64,000 nt of DNA from Steromphala cineraria. Lineage: Eukaryota; Mollusca; Gastropoda; Trochida; Trochidae. Below are positions 38,636 through 49,376 of this stretch, one piece after another (the stretch's first letter is position 1; every line of letters starts with the position of its first letter). The translations under genes were made by a program, and so were the position numbers. Under the pieces are notes generated by a model. That model did not search any database. It was not told the DNA's origin and worked only from the letters and a program-made list of their open reading frames with translations. The stretch is taken from contig OU744721.1 in NCBI GenBank assembly GCA_916613615.1, positions 52,276,747-52,340,746 of the forward strand, given 5' to 3'.

Positions 38636-38822
38636 CGTATGAAAAGCCAATGTGTGACATGACATGATCGAAAGCGCGAGACGAAGGTTGTTTACTATAA
38701 TCTGACGGGAAATCACGTGCAGCACGCTGAAATGTACAAATAAATGATACAGAAAGCGTGATAAGTGTGCCCAGCAAACAGACAACGTTGCAGCAACGGT
38801 TAAGTCGCGTTTTACTGACGTC
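38636..38822 (+). repeat. Dispersed repeat pair, copy 1
   Basis: Shares with 41961-42150 the phrases ATCGAAAGCGCGAGACGAA, TTGTTTACTATAATCTGACG, TCACGTGC then GCACGCTGAAATGTACA, and CAACG then GGTT further on. Part of the minus strand reads alike in one frame (CTFQRAAR), but frames shift between the copies, so it is not a protein. Confidence 0.7.
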
Positions 38823-39658
38823 CATTTTAAACATTAAAAGAAATGTTAAAACATTTTGGTTAGGTTGAAATTTGATTTGTATTCTTATCAACAAGGAAGA
38901 TTTCTATTTCACTCGATGAATTAAAAATGGGTATTCTATGAGAATGTTAAACCTTCACTATATAATAATCACCAATTTTAACTCCCAAGATATCGCGGAT
39001 CGAAAAACTTAGGATCATTTTGCACAGTGTGTGAAAAGTTCGCAATAAAAACATTTTTTTATAAAAGATCGCGTTCTTATCATTGATATGACGACATAAT
39101 AATAAAATATGACGTCACAACGTTAGCAGCTTGGCACATTGACAATTGCATTAATCTATTCACGAAAATAATCGAATGATTTGTAAAAACAAAAGATTCT
39201 GCCCCTTTAATGACAATTGTATGATACGAGTGAGTGGTTTCATATTTTTAAAAACACTTCCACGGCTTCGATAGAGCAGTTAAGTACATATATACTTCCA
39301 AACAGTCTATTTACACTTTGACATTTATATGATAGGTGTTTAGTATTAATGACGCCAATACTATCGCTATTAATAGCAAACAAATAGAACACATTTACTA
39401 ACATTGATTGCTTAACAAAATGTCAAACGTTCTTTCCAAAAACGGTGTCAGGTCCTAAGTATTTTCTTGCTGTTTTTTATTTTATTTTTTAAATGTCAGT
39501 TCTTATAATTAATTTTCTTGGTTTTCATTCCAACCGAAGAGGGTTTCTACTAAAGGGAGAAACGTTTAAAATTTAATATATGTATATACCTTCAGGTAGA
39601 AGAAAATACACACAACAGTCTGTTTAAATCTACTAATATCTTAGAGACATGTAAGATA

Positions 39659-40042
39659 TTAAAGGGCCAGTAGCACTTTTTTTGACAATTCATATTTTAA
39701 AGTTTTCACTGAATATTGTACGTTAATGCTAAATGTATTATTATCAAATTATCAAATTATCAAATGTCAAAAATCTCATAACATTATTCAATCATCATTC
39801 TATCCATAGTCAGAGGACAAAGTATAAAGATTCACATAAAATCCATTGGCGGTCATTTTGTGTGAACACCTTTATTCATTTTGTTGTAAGAAAGAGGAAT
39901 CGCATGGCTGATCTTTAAATTATATATTTGATTGTTTTGTTTCATTTATTTTAAATACCCTGTCTTTGAATTGGAGCTATTTATTTTCATTTTCTTGGTA
40001 TCACCTTATATTCCCTCTAAAAACGTGTTACTGCCCCTTTAA
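39659..40042 (-). mobile_element. TTAA-MITE copy F
   Basis: TTAAAGGGCCAGTAGCACTT at the left and GTTACTGCCCCTTTAA at the right, in the orientation of copies D, H and I. Slightly longer than the others because of a small ATCAAATT triplication near 39740-39765. Confidence 0.9.
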
Positions 40043-40489
40043 AACATGACAAGTTTACAATAACAAATATTAGAAGTTATAATTGGTGTCTGGTTAATGT
40101 TTTGTTAAATATCTTCTTAATTTAGGCAGGGGTAAGAATTAGAATTTACCGTACCATGTTTGAGATATTGTCGATATGTGAAAAAATAAGAACGTTTATG
40201 GATTTTCACATAGAATATATTTTCTTTGTTGATTTTGTTGATATTTGTGTTGTATGAAAAAATAATTTGTCATTGAAAATCTTACATATGATGAATTGAA
40301 GTGTGTTCTTTATTTTGCCTGGCGGTTTATAATGACATTGGGAAAATTGGAACATTTTAGCCCCATTTTAGTCTAACTTGCATGCGGTTCGTGATAAAAT
40401 TTAGTTATTGAGAAAATAAATACTTCACTCGGTAGATAAATCTTTCGTCAAAAAAAGATATAATATTTGTATGTTTTAATCAACCATGA

Positions 40490-40800
40490 AATAATTAATT
40501 CGACGTCCAAAGTACAGTACCCTCTTCAAAAGTGCCATAGCTTTTAACGAAACCACTTTTGATGACGTCATCATTATGTATGTAGGATTTACACTGCGTC
40601 TCAGTTACCAGCAAGATGGGTATCAACTGAAGCGACAACGAGTGCCTGATTCGGAGAAAAAGAGAAGAAACTCTATAGTCGTGCGCATGCGCAAAGACAG
40701 CATTCAAGGGAATGATTAGGAAACGCAATTGTGAGACGGCTACACTTGATTCGCCTTCATGTCGGCTGCCGATTCGGTCATTTTGGTAAATTGGTTCATA
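40490..40800. promoter_or_regulatory. CRE and NRF-1 motif cluster
   Basis: Contains a perfect palindromic CRE, GATGACGTCATC (40561-40572), and an NRF-1-type palindrome TGCGCATGCGCA (40682-40693) within 130 bases, in a less AT-rich stretch. No gene start is recognised nearby on either strand. A weak exon-like segment with a TTTCTGTTTCAG acceptor near 40959 lies downstream on the plus strand but has no recognisable product. Confidence 0.3.
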
Positions 40801-41519
40801 TTTAATGAATTTTGGTCAGCTTTTCTCTAGCTTGGTGTAAACCTTAACAAAAAATACAATGAATACAGTAAAAATACTTTTTTTTAAATATCAAACTTCA
40901 TTCCACCTTTTCTATGGATCTTTAAATGTAAACGGATCATATAATGCTTTCTGTTTCAGATACCAAGGCCTTGGTTGGACAAATAAATACAACGTGAAAA
41001 TACACTACAAAGAAATAAATGTTAAAGCAAAAACAGCATGCAAAAGATCAAAGGTTTCGTGTGATACTAATCGGCTTTTAAGGGCATATGGGAACATACG
41101 CACCTACCCTACCTCGCTATTGTTATATGATAAATTATTTTTGTTTTATACTTGATCTGCAGCCATTATCGAATAGGTGGATACGACCGAAGTCAGTAAA
41201 TAATATCCAAAATCACAGTAGTGGGTTTGTACAAAGTGGGAAAAAATATGAAGTAGGAATGTATAACGTGCTTTTACACTCTATAGTCTTTTACCTGAGA
41301 AAATAGCATGAATATTCCATTTCTATAGATTATTCAAGCAACTTACCCTATTTCAGTTATACAATTTAAGCGTATTTTTGCGTGAACAATAAAGGCTGCT
41401 GTTTTGGTTTTCAAAATTTGAATATTTGCCGATGTCACAGTTCATGCGGATATAAGGCAACGTTGAATTGCTTGAGCAACATTTCATTGTTGTTTTATTG
41501 GCAAGCAATTATTTGTACC

Positions 41520-41882
41520 TTAAAGAGACAGTAGCACGTTTTTAGGGGAATATAAGATGATGTCAGGAAAATGAAAATTAATGGTTCCAATTGAACGACA
41601 ATGTATGTAAACAAAATGGAGCAGTAATAAATCAAGTATATAACGTAAAGTTTAGCCATGCAATTCCTTTTTCTCACCCAGAATGAATTAAAGGTGTTCA
41701 CAAAAAATGGCCGCCAATGTATTTTATGTGAATCTTCGTACTTTGTCCTCTGACTATGGATGATTGGCTTGTGTAATGATATTTCTGACACTGTCAAAAT
41801 AATACATTAAGCATTAACTTACAATTATCAGTGAAAAAATTAGAAAATAAAATTATCAAATAACGTGCTACTGCCCCTTTAA
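41520..41882 (+). mobile_element. TTAA-MITE copy G, full length
   Basis: TTAAAGAGACAGTAGCACG at the left and CGTGCTACTGCCCCTTTAA at the right, 363 bases with both TTAA. All internal landmarks are present, including CACAAAAAATGGCCGCCAAT-type sequence. Confidence 0.95.
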
Positions 41883-41960
41883 TGGCGTATTATAACAATT
41901 TCCTATGAGTCGCGAACGTTTCTGGAATAGGTACTCGGTAATATCACCCCGATGTTTTTT

Positions 41961-42150
41961 AATTGAAAACCCAGTGTGTGACAAAACATGACAGATCGAA
42001 AGCGCGAGACGAACTTGTTTACTATAATCTGACGAGATTCACGTGCGGCACGCTGAAATGTACATGCAAATAACACAGTAAACATGGCTGGTAAAGCGAG
42101 CAATCAGCGATCATGAAGCAACGTGGTGGTTTAGTTACGGTTTTCTGACG
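41961..42150 (+). repeat. Dispersed repeat pair, copy 2
   Basis: Second copy of the element described at 38636-38822. It lies about 80 bases right of MITE copy G. Confidence 0.7.
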
Positions 42151-42793
42151 TTGAAATGACGTCAACACAACGTAACAAATTAAGGTCCTAACATTCCGTA
42201 ATATTACAAAGGACGTTAACATAGCATTGTCATTTGGTAAGGTGATAAAATAACATTCCAACAAAAACGTAGTATTTTAAAATTTCTTAATCAAACTTTC
42301 AATCAACGTTGATACAAAAGGCCACTTCAAATTTGTGTTTTGGTAAGGTAAAACAACTTTGTGAAGACGTTGTATTTACAAAGTCAAATTTAAACGTTTA
42401 TACGCTGAAACAGAATATCACTTCAACGTTATGCTCAGGTTAGGAAAAAAACAATGTTGAATCGACGTTGAAACAAGATCTCCTTTCAACGTTGTGAATT
42501 GGTACGGTTGAATACCAAAACTGAAAGAACGATGTATCCCAACGTGTAATTCTCAACTCTAAACAAAGTTGAAACAGGACAACTATTAACTTGTATTTCT
42601 TTCCTAGTTGTTGCATGCTGTGTTTATTAATCTTGTTCTGATAGGTATCAACATAAACAAAATTTTTTTCTAATGAACCCAGAATCAATATCTAACAAGC
42701 ATATGTTAGCACCAAAACATTAAGCAAAGGGATCAATTGAACAGGAATGTCCAATTTTAATAAACATTAACGATATGTAAACAGATCTTTATT

Positions 42794-43108
42794 TTAACAA
42801 TATATACATGAAAGAATTATGTTCAACTCTTGTAAAATGACGTTTTTCAGATTTTACTTCTAATCAAAATTGCTCATGATTTGCCATATGGTTCAATGTC
42901 AAATCAGTTACACCAATTTTCTGATGGTACTGTCAAAAAGTTCGCAGTTCGTTTAACAATATATACATGTAAGAATTATGTTCAGCTTTTGTAAAAAGAC
43001 GTTTTTTGGTTTTTATTTGTAATCACAATTGTTCATGATGTCCATATGGTTCCGATGCCAAATCAATTTCAACTCTTTTCTGATGGTACTGTCAAAAAGT
43101 TCGCAGAA
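42794..43108 (+). repeat. Tandem duplication, unit 159 bp
   Basis: Two consecutive copies run from TTAACAATATATACATG to CTGATGGTACTGTCAAAAAG then TTCGCAG. The second starts 159 bases after the first. It ends just beyond the stop codon of the secreted-protein gene, so it may lie in that gene's 3' UTR. Confidence 0.85.
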
Positions 43109-43130
43109 TGGCTAAGCTATGTATAGTTTT

Positions 43131-43331
43131 TCAAACACGTATTGGTTTTCGTGGACGCTTTTGTATTCTGCACTTCTGACGTCCAACACTACATATACAA
43201 TATTTCCCTTCCTTTCGAGGTCGTGTAGGGTCAATTGTCTCTTGCGTCTGGTACCACGACCCTGGTTTGTGTTTTACTCCATTAACGTCTGTACAAGCGA
43301 TCTCTTCACAGCAGCAATCGTCCTTAGACCA
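43131..43331 (-). CDS. Small secreted cysteine-rich protein, exon 2 (second cysteine block and stop)
   Basis: The acceptor TTTGTTCCAG (AG at 43333-43332) opens in phase 0 with WSKDDCCCEEIAC and runs 66 codons to TGA at 43133-43131. In the joined protein the cysteines are at 91, 92, 93, 98, 130, 132 and 139. C98-TDVNGVKHKPGSWYQ and YCICSVGRQKC resemble the C-D-x-x-G-x-x-H-x-x-G-x-x-W and C-x-C pattern of VWC and beta-microseminoprotein folds. The C-terminus is basic (QKRPRKPIRV). The 1961-base intron (43332-45292) holds MITE copies H and I and a tandem duplication. Matching phase and a consistent cysteine-rich composition on both sides support the join. Confidence 0.8.
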   Translation of the reverse strand, partial: WSKDDCCCEEIACTDVNGVKHKPGSWYQTQETIDPTRPRKEGKYCICSVGRQKCRIQKRPRKPIRV

Positions 43332-43342
43332 CTGGAACAAAT

Positions 43343-43925
43343 AAGGCAAGGTTAAGTTTTCCGTTTTTGAATCAATGATCTATATTTTGTACGGATTCGT
43401 TTTGTTAAAGGGGCAGTAGCACGTTTTTTGATACTTTTATATTTTAAAATTTTCAGTGATAATTGTAAGTTAATGTTAAATGTATTATTTTGACAGTGTC
43501 AAAAATGTCATTACACAAGTCAATCATCCATAGTCGGAGGACAAAGTATGAAGATTCACATAAAATACATAGGCGCCATTTTTGTGTGAACACCTTTAAT
43601 TCATTTTCTGTAAGAAAAAGGAATCGCATGGCTAAACTTTACGTTAAATATTTGAATTATTACTGCTCCATTTAGTTTAAATACATTCTCTTTTAATTGG
43701 AACCATTAATGTTCATTTTCCTGACATCACCTTATATTCCCCCTAAAAACGTGCTACTGCCCCTTTAAAGTTGATTCAGGCATCAATTCTTTATCAGGGT
43801 TTATAGTGAAAAAATAAGACGAGGTTAAGATTTCAGTTTTTGAATAAATGATCTAGAAATATTTCGTCCGGATTCTTTTTGTTAAAGTTGATTCGGGTAT
43901 CAATTATCTTATCAGGGTTTATAGT
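43343..43925 (+). repeat. Tandem duplication interrupted by MITE copy H
   Basis: Both copies contain GGTTAAG then TTTTTGAAT(C/A)AATGATCTA, GGATTC then TTTTGTTAAAG, and TTGATTC(A/G)GG(C/T)ATCAAT then ATCAGGGTTTATAGTGAAA. The first copy is split by the MITE; the second (about 43815-43925) is uninterrupted. Confidence 0.9.
43405..43768 (-). mobile_element. TTAA-MITE copy H, in the secreted-protein gene intron, with empty-site partner
   Basis: TTAAAGGGGCAGTAGCACG at the left and CGTGCTACTGCCCCTTTAA at the right. Flanks read TTTTG|TTAA...TTAA|AGTTGATTC. The neighbouring duplicate of the flanking sequence (near 43880-43895) reads TTTTGTTAAAGTTGATTC with no element, so the insertion duplicated TTAA. 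Confidence 0.96.
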
Positions 43926-44165
43926 GAAATGCATGGAGTTATATGGAAATGCTTAATGTTATAGGGAAATGTTTGAAGTGAGGCTTAAATGATTTAAGTT
44001 AAAGTGAAACGCTGGATGTTATAGTGAAATGTTTGAAGTTTTAGCGAAATGATTGATGTTGTTGTAGAAATGCTTAAACTTACAGGGATATGCTTGAAGT
44101 TATAGTGAAATGCATGGATTTATTGTGAAATGTTTGAAGTCATAATGAAATGCTTGACATAGAAA
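43925..44165 (+). repeat. Minisatellite, unit about 28 bp
   Basis: Variants of GTTATAGTGAAATGCTTGAA are repeated about eight times with drift in spacing. Intronic. Confidence 0.75.
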
Positions 44166-44866
44166 TACAATGTCAGAAATTAAAGCAAAATATCATAACT
44201 GTAGTGAAAATTATATAAATGCCAATATCTAACATAATCGACACTTCATTTCATTTGAAAGATATGTTACAAATAGTTACATTCACTCTGATTCAAAAGA
44301 ATAAAAGTTTGAAAATATTAACTCTTTCGAGAATTTGTTAGGTTCCTCTCAACTGGGTCCTATTGTAGAGGATTTAATTTCTCCTAAAGTTAATATTTTG
44401 AATATTTTATTCCTTGGAAATAGGCCGATTATAATCAGACTAAGTTACATTACACTTTTAATGATATATATTTCAAAATTTCAATGTTAATGTTCATGAT
44501 AGGTTTGAAGTAAGAGTATTGATTTAATACCTATTTTTGAAAATGACAGTTTTGCTGTATCATTAGTTTGAGTTCGATTTTAAATCTATGTTACGGATAT
44601 CAAAAAAATATTAATTTATGAAGACTAATCTCGTTATTTCTTTACATTAAACAATTTACAACAGTCAACTAATCTGCAATTGGTTTTTGAAAAAAATGTT
44701 CTTTAGACAATGATTGGTTTTACTGACAATTGATGAAGTTTCGAAGTTGCAGTGATTGGTATCTTAAATATTGTAAATTTTAAAGACTTGTTTCTCTAGC
44801 TTTTGAGCGTTGTCCGTGAATACTATACGTCGATTTACCAATTTGATTTTCATTGAAGTAAATGAC

Positions 44867-45229
44867 TTAAAAGGGGCAGTAGCACGTTTTTAATAATTTT
44901 ATATTTTAAATATTTCACTGATAATTTTAAGTTATTGCTAAATGTATTATATTGACAATGTCAACCATCTCATTTCACAAGCCACTCATTCATAGTCAGA
45001 GGACAAAGTATGAAGATTCACATAAAATCCATTGGCGGCCATTTTTTTTGAACACCTTTAATTCATTTTGTGTAAGAAAATGAATCGCATGGCTAAACTT
45101 TATGTTATAAATTTGAATTATTACTGCTCAATTTAGTTTGAATACATTGTCTTTCAATTGGAACAATTTATTTTCATTTTCCTGACATCACTTTATATTC
45201 CCCCTAAAAACGTGCTACTGCCCCTTTAA
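44867..45229 (-). mobile_element. TTAA-MITE copy I, in the secreted-protein gene intron
   Basis: TTAAAAGGGGCAGTAGCACG at the left and CGTGCTACTGCCCCTTTAA at the right. Full length, same orientation as copy H. It ends 61 bases from the exon 1 donor. Confidence 0.95.
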
Positions 45230-45292
45230 ACCCAAATCATTTTATAATTATATCATGGAAGAACCCTTTTGTAGCAAATAAATTTATCTCAC

Positions 45293-45547
45293 CTTTTGAC
45301 ACAAGTTTTCCTGTTTGTACCAAAGTCTTATTCTACAAGGATGAATAGCTGTCTTCAGATTTCCCTGCTCGCAAGAATAGACGTCACACCTGTATTTGTA
45401 GGTTTCTCCCGTCTTCAGCAGCCTCCGAATGTTGGTTGTGATTCTACAATGTTGGTCCTTAATAATCGGCGGCTTTCTCTTGGGCTTTCCACTAGAAGTC
45501 ACTGCTATAAGAGTTGTTAGCAGCAGAATTAAAGCGAATCCCTTCAT
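45293..45547 (-). CDS. Small secreted cysteine-rich protein, exon 1 (signal peptide and first cysteine block)
   Basis: The ATG at 45547-45545 (context GGGAACATGA) opens 85 codons ending in CAA AAG at a GTGAGA donor (GT at 45292-45291). Residues 1-20, MKGFALILLLTTLIAVTSSG, are a clear signal peptide. The mature part starts with a basic KPKRK run and has cysteines at 34, 54, 59, 71 and 83. The stretch GETYKYRCDVYSCEQGN recalls half of a von Willebrand factor C module. Joined in phase 0 to exon 2 it gives a 151-residue protein with 12 cysteines, probably all disulphide-bonded. I cannot assign a family. VWC-like or beta-microseminoprotein-like spacing is the nearest resemblance, and the role is unknown (extracellular, perhaps ligand-binding or defence). 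Confidence 0.8.
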
Positions 45548-45567
45548 GTTCCCTTTGGATCGACGAT

Positions 45568-45605
45568 TATGGCTGAAATACTGCCCAAGCGGCGTAAAAT
45601 TCAGA
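45568..45605 (+). repeat. SINE-tail-like hairpin core, copy 2
   Basis: ATTATGGCTGAAATACTGCC then CAAGCGGCGTAAAA. It lies just upstream of the secreted-protein start codon on the opposite strand. Confidence 0.6.
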
Positions 45606-45752
45606 CCTTCTCCTGGACCGTTGTATTAACCCTCTTCCGGCCTTTGTTTCAGAGACCCGCTTTCTGCCGAGGTTGGGAATTCGAAGTTTCTGAGCGTCCT
45701 GGTGTTGTTGAACTTTTTTGGGTTTGACGTCTGTACTTATGTTGTTAAACCT

Positions 45753-45762
45753 TATATATATA
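45753..45762 (-). promoter_or_regulatory. TATA-like element upstream of the secreted-protein gene
   Basis: TATATATAAG on the minus strand lies about 205 bases before the start codon. If it sets the start site, the leader would include the SINE-tail-like fragment at 45568-45605. Weak evidence in AT-rich DNA. Confidence 0.25.
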
Positions 45763-46258
45763 CTAATTGTAAACGTTTTAATACCTTCTCGTTGCATAAC
45801 GAAAATTCATTTACAATGCATGTAAAAAGTACTAATCCCTTGAAGCTGGTGGCTATTCGTGTTGGTAGGCTGATTAACAATGAGTGCTAATTGAAAAAAG
45901 GGGGATTATTCTATTGTTTGGGGTCCAGGGGTGGGGGAGGGAGAGGAGGGGGAAATGCTTTAAGGCGTGGATGGGTTATCCTTGCCTGAGGTTAGTGACG
46001 CTATTTAACAATGGTGCTTGATGCCTTAGGTAGTTGCCTTTCTTTGCTGCACCTGTTCTTACCGGTTAAGCAAGAAACAATAAAATCAAAGAAAAGGAGA
46101 AAAATAGAAGAAAAAGAAGATGGAGAGAAAATTATTTATATTGGGCTTGAACAACTTCTTTTTAAATATGGTGTACAGTCGTAAATTTAACAATTTCGAC
46201 ATCGATTGAAGGCTCGACATCGTCTTATGATTTAACCCATACTTCAATTCAAGACAAA

Positions 46259-46335
46259 TGTTATGGATAACAACTTCTTTATTGATTTCTCACGCTGTTT
46301 CTTGGCCAATTCTTGTCCCTTCTTCATATTTCAGT
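46259..46335 (+). repeat. AACTTCTTTATT-family repeat, single end
   Basis: TTATGGATAACAACTTCTTT begins a segment similar to those at 20181-20240 (ATGGATGACAACTTCTTTAT) and 30796-30875 (ATGGATGACAACTTCTT). The right part is TTTCTTGG then CCTTCTTCATATTTCAG. Confidence 0.55.
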
Positions 46336-46482
46336 TGATATAAACATCGCCACTGTATACACACATTTAAAAAATCATATTTTTGCACAGACGTCAAATA
46401 TCTTTACTTTATGAAATTTATACTAGCCTATCATTATTCAAGTCCCATCCAATCCATCCAAAACTATCAGCGGGTGTTGCTG

Positions 46483-46545
46483 ATGTGGACCTAGTGGTTA
46501 GCTTTTCGTCCAGATTAAACGGAACGCGGGTTCGACCCTAAGTTT
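46483..46545 (+). repeat. tRNA-like SINE head
   Basis: The A-box-like TGGACCTAGTGGTTAGC and B-box GGGTTCGACCC stand about 35 bases apart, as in a tRNA. No complete cloverleaf can be drawn. The SINE body beyond it is not identified. Confidence 0.5.
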
Positions 46546-47337
46546 TCACCAAAGTTCTAAGAATTCCTTGTCATATGTCAAAAATATTTTTTCCCGATTC
46601 TTCTTCATAAGGCAATTGTGTTTAAGATATATTGCGGGAACGGAACGCTTTCAGAAATTTGTCTCAGAATGAACACAAAGACTTACATTTTTTATGGACA
46701 AATGAATATTTAGATTTCTTAAAAGCGAATGTATATAATAAAGCCAAAGTGTCCAAACTGTTTATGGAAATATTGGCCAAACGTACATATTGTCTATATC
46801 ACAACACGTACAACCAGGAAACAATGGAAATAACTGATTTACATGTTTCTGGTTTCATGTGGAAGAAAAAAATCAAAGATTTACGATAATACAGAACTGC
46901 TGATCAAACAAGCGCTTTTCTGTCAAAACCTATGAAATTTGGAGATGACGAAAAGTCGTATACCCATAGCTTAATATAGAAGCCGTATTCATACAACAAC
47001 TAACTAACGTCAGCGACATCACCTTCTGATGAAAGAAGACGTTTAACTCAAACCCAACAACAACAACTAACTTGATGGAAGACTACAAAAACTCCGTTTT
47101 ATTTATTTTCCTATAAAATGTTCAATTAAGGAAACCTTTTTGAAAATAACATGATATATGTCATTACGTTGATTCATGTCTTTAAAAAAATTGAAAATAG
47201 CTTTTTTATCTTTATGATATGCCTTTCGTTTAGAATAATCTATCCATTCATTTTTGTCTTGAAGAGCATTACTCTGAAGTAGTATTTCACAGAAAGACTA
47301 TTCTATCTCCCCGTGTAGAGATACTAGAACCATAAGA

Positions 47338-47574
47338 TCAAAGGGACAGTCCTATCGGGGTTTCTTTTTGTGGAAACTAAATCCAAGAGTACTTCCCTGT
47401 TTATACTTATATATGAGTATTACATGATTATTTCACAGTTATCTATCATATAATTATGTTAGTGAGTGTAACATTGTAGTTGTTCTAAATCTAACAATTT
47501 AACAAAGAATAGAATGCATCACCGAGTCCTCATGGATTTTATTTCTAAATACCCTGATAGAACTGTCCCTTTAA
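47338..47574. mobile_element. MITE with AAAGGGACAGT ends
   Basis: Left end CAAAGGGACAGTCCTATCGG; right end on the minus strand AAAGGGACAGTTCTATCAGG. About 235 bp, AT-rich interior. The ends resemble those of the TTAA-MITE (AAAGGGGCAGTAGC), but the interior is unrelated. Confidence 0.75.
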
Positions 47575-48796
47575 GCTGCCTCTGTTATTAGAGATGCAGA
47601 TCGACGTGAAAATAATGTTGAGAAAATAGGGGAAGCAAAACTATGAATCTAGAACAATTTGACCTTTTGTACAGCCACGGCAGCAGGAAATGAAACCAGA
47701 AAGTTCACAAGTCATTAACCCTTTACGTGCTAACGTCATAAAAGAAGTCATTATCTCCTTGAGTTCGGTCACGTCTTGATAATGTATAAGAAGGAATGGT
47801 GATGTCTGGGAGCTTCTTTAGAACCAAAATAGTCATTAACTGTCTGATGGAAATGATTCTGCTAATAACAGTTGAATTATCATATCCTTTTGTAGTCTGT
47901 AAGCCAGGCCCTAAATAAGATAAAAGCTTAAGCAAGTCTTTAAAAAGCAGGAGAGTTCAATTTTAGGATTCTTTTTGAAAATGAACAAACTCTTCTTTTT
48001 TTTAATTTAAGTTTTATCAACCATTTCATTCAGAGTGTTAAACTAACGGTTTTGTTGTGCATATTTTTGTACTTTAAACTTGTTTTCACTCTTTTGTAAA
48101 ATGCAGTACTTTCTAATGTAATATCTGGCGATGTAATATCTAGGAAGACATCGTTGATAATACTCTTATGATTAATGAAGTATTGAAGTATTGTTTATAA
48201 ACTCGATTGCATTTGCAATAAGTGACATGACATTGGTATTTAGGCGTTTGGTATTGCAATGCTCACCCGACGATAGATGGAATGAAATATTGAATAAGGA
48301 ATGAGATATGAACGACAAACAGCGTAGGATAGGTATATTCAAATAAAAAGGTTGTCTTGGAGAACACACACAAATAAATGACCAAACTTGATATATTCGT
48401 TATAATAGCCATTGCAGAGAGGTTATGATTTAAATAAAATGACCCTCATTAAGTGAGAAGCAGAACCTCCATATTTATTTTCGGTCTTACAACCCCTTCC
48501 CACCTCTATGAGGGGCTTAAAACACCAATCCTAACCTCTCTACTACGTTTTATCTCGACTAATACTGAAAATCTATTGGTTAACTCATGGCCACGACTTA
48601 AAAAGCTCAAAATATAACATATTCAATGTCCCCTCTAAGGTTCCGTATGAAACATTGATTGTTGTAAACTGTCTGTTACAATTTGATGATGTCTGATTTC
48701 AGCTTTCTACACCTTTTGGTTCTGGAGAAGACGAAGACGAAAATACGTTTTGGGACGTGGCCCCTGTAGCCCTTTATAGGGGTCACAGAGTCACTA

Positions 48797-49158
48797 TAGT
48801 TACAATAGCACCTTTTTAGGGGGAATATAAGGTGATGTCATGAACATGAAAATAAATGGTTCCAATTGAAAGACAATGTATTTGAACTTATTGAAGCGGT
48901 TCAAAAATAAAATATATTATGTAATGTTCAGCCGTGCCATTCCTTTTTCTTACACAACTGAATTAAAGGTGTTCACACAAAATGGCGGTTTATGGATTTT
49001 ATGTGAATTTTTATGATTTGTTCTCAGACTATGGATGATAGGTTTGTGTAATGAGATTTTGACGCTATCAAAATAATTCATTTAGCGTTACCGTACAATT
49101 AACAGCGAAAAAATGAAAATATAGAATTGAAAGAAACGTGCTACTTCACCTTTTACAG
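48797..49158 (+). mobile_element. TTAA-MITE copy J, diverged
   Basis: Internal landmarks are intact (GGGGGAATATAAGGTGATGT, GGTGTTCACACAAAATGGCG, GGATGATAGGTTTGTG). The terminal repeats are eroded (GTTACAATAGCACC at the left, ACGTGCTACTTCACCTTTTA at the right). An older copy. Confidence 0.88.
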
Positions 49159-49355
49159 ACATTATACGTCCAGATTAAATGCCGATTACCAAACTAAATA
49201 ATTTAAATGGACATTCTCAAAACCTGCAAGAGAGAGTTTGGGTCCGAGTCACTTCGCCCCCGAATCGACCTGGGCCGAACTGGTTTTCGGGACAGCTGAC
49301 CCTGGTATGAATTGCTTTTCGGGGCGAACTGACCCGTTACCCCTGAGGGGGTGGA

Positions 49356-49376
49356 TACACACACACACACACACAA
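49356..49376 (+). repeat. (CA)n microsatellite
   Basis: About ten ACs. A TATG-rich stretch follows at 49470-49510. Confidence 0.9.

Larger units (their letters stand above)
35856..39658. other. No recognisable gene
   Basis: Holds the tRNA-Arg-like relic (37248-37325) and one member of a dispersed repeat pair (38636-38822). The rest is AT-rich sequence in which I see no exon with both splice sites and a recognisable product. Confidence 0.45.

Noticed and set aside
41495..41797. Recurring small proteins with HSQRTKYEDSHKIHW
   Set aside because: The same peptide appears wherever a TTAA-MITE copy lies (also near 39733 and 43490). It is part of the non-coding element.
46632..46889. 85-codon plus-strand frame as a LINE or coding exon
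   Set aside because: The composition is protein-like, but no motif of a known retroelement or gene family could be recognised. Left uncalled.
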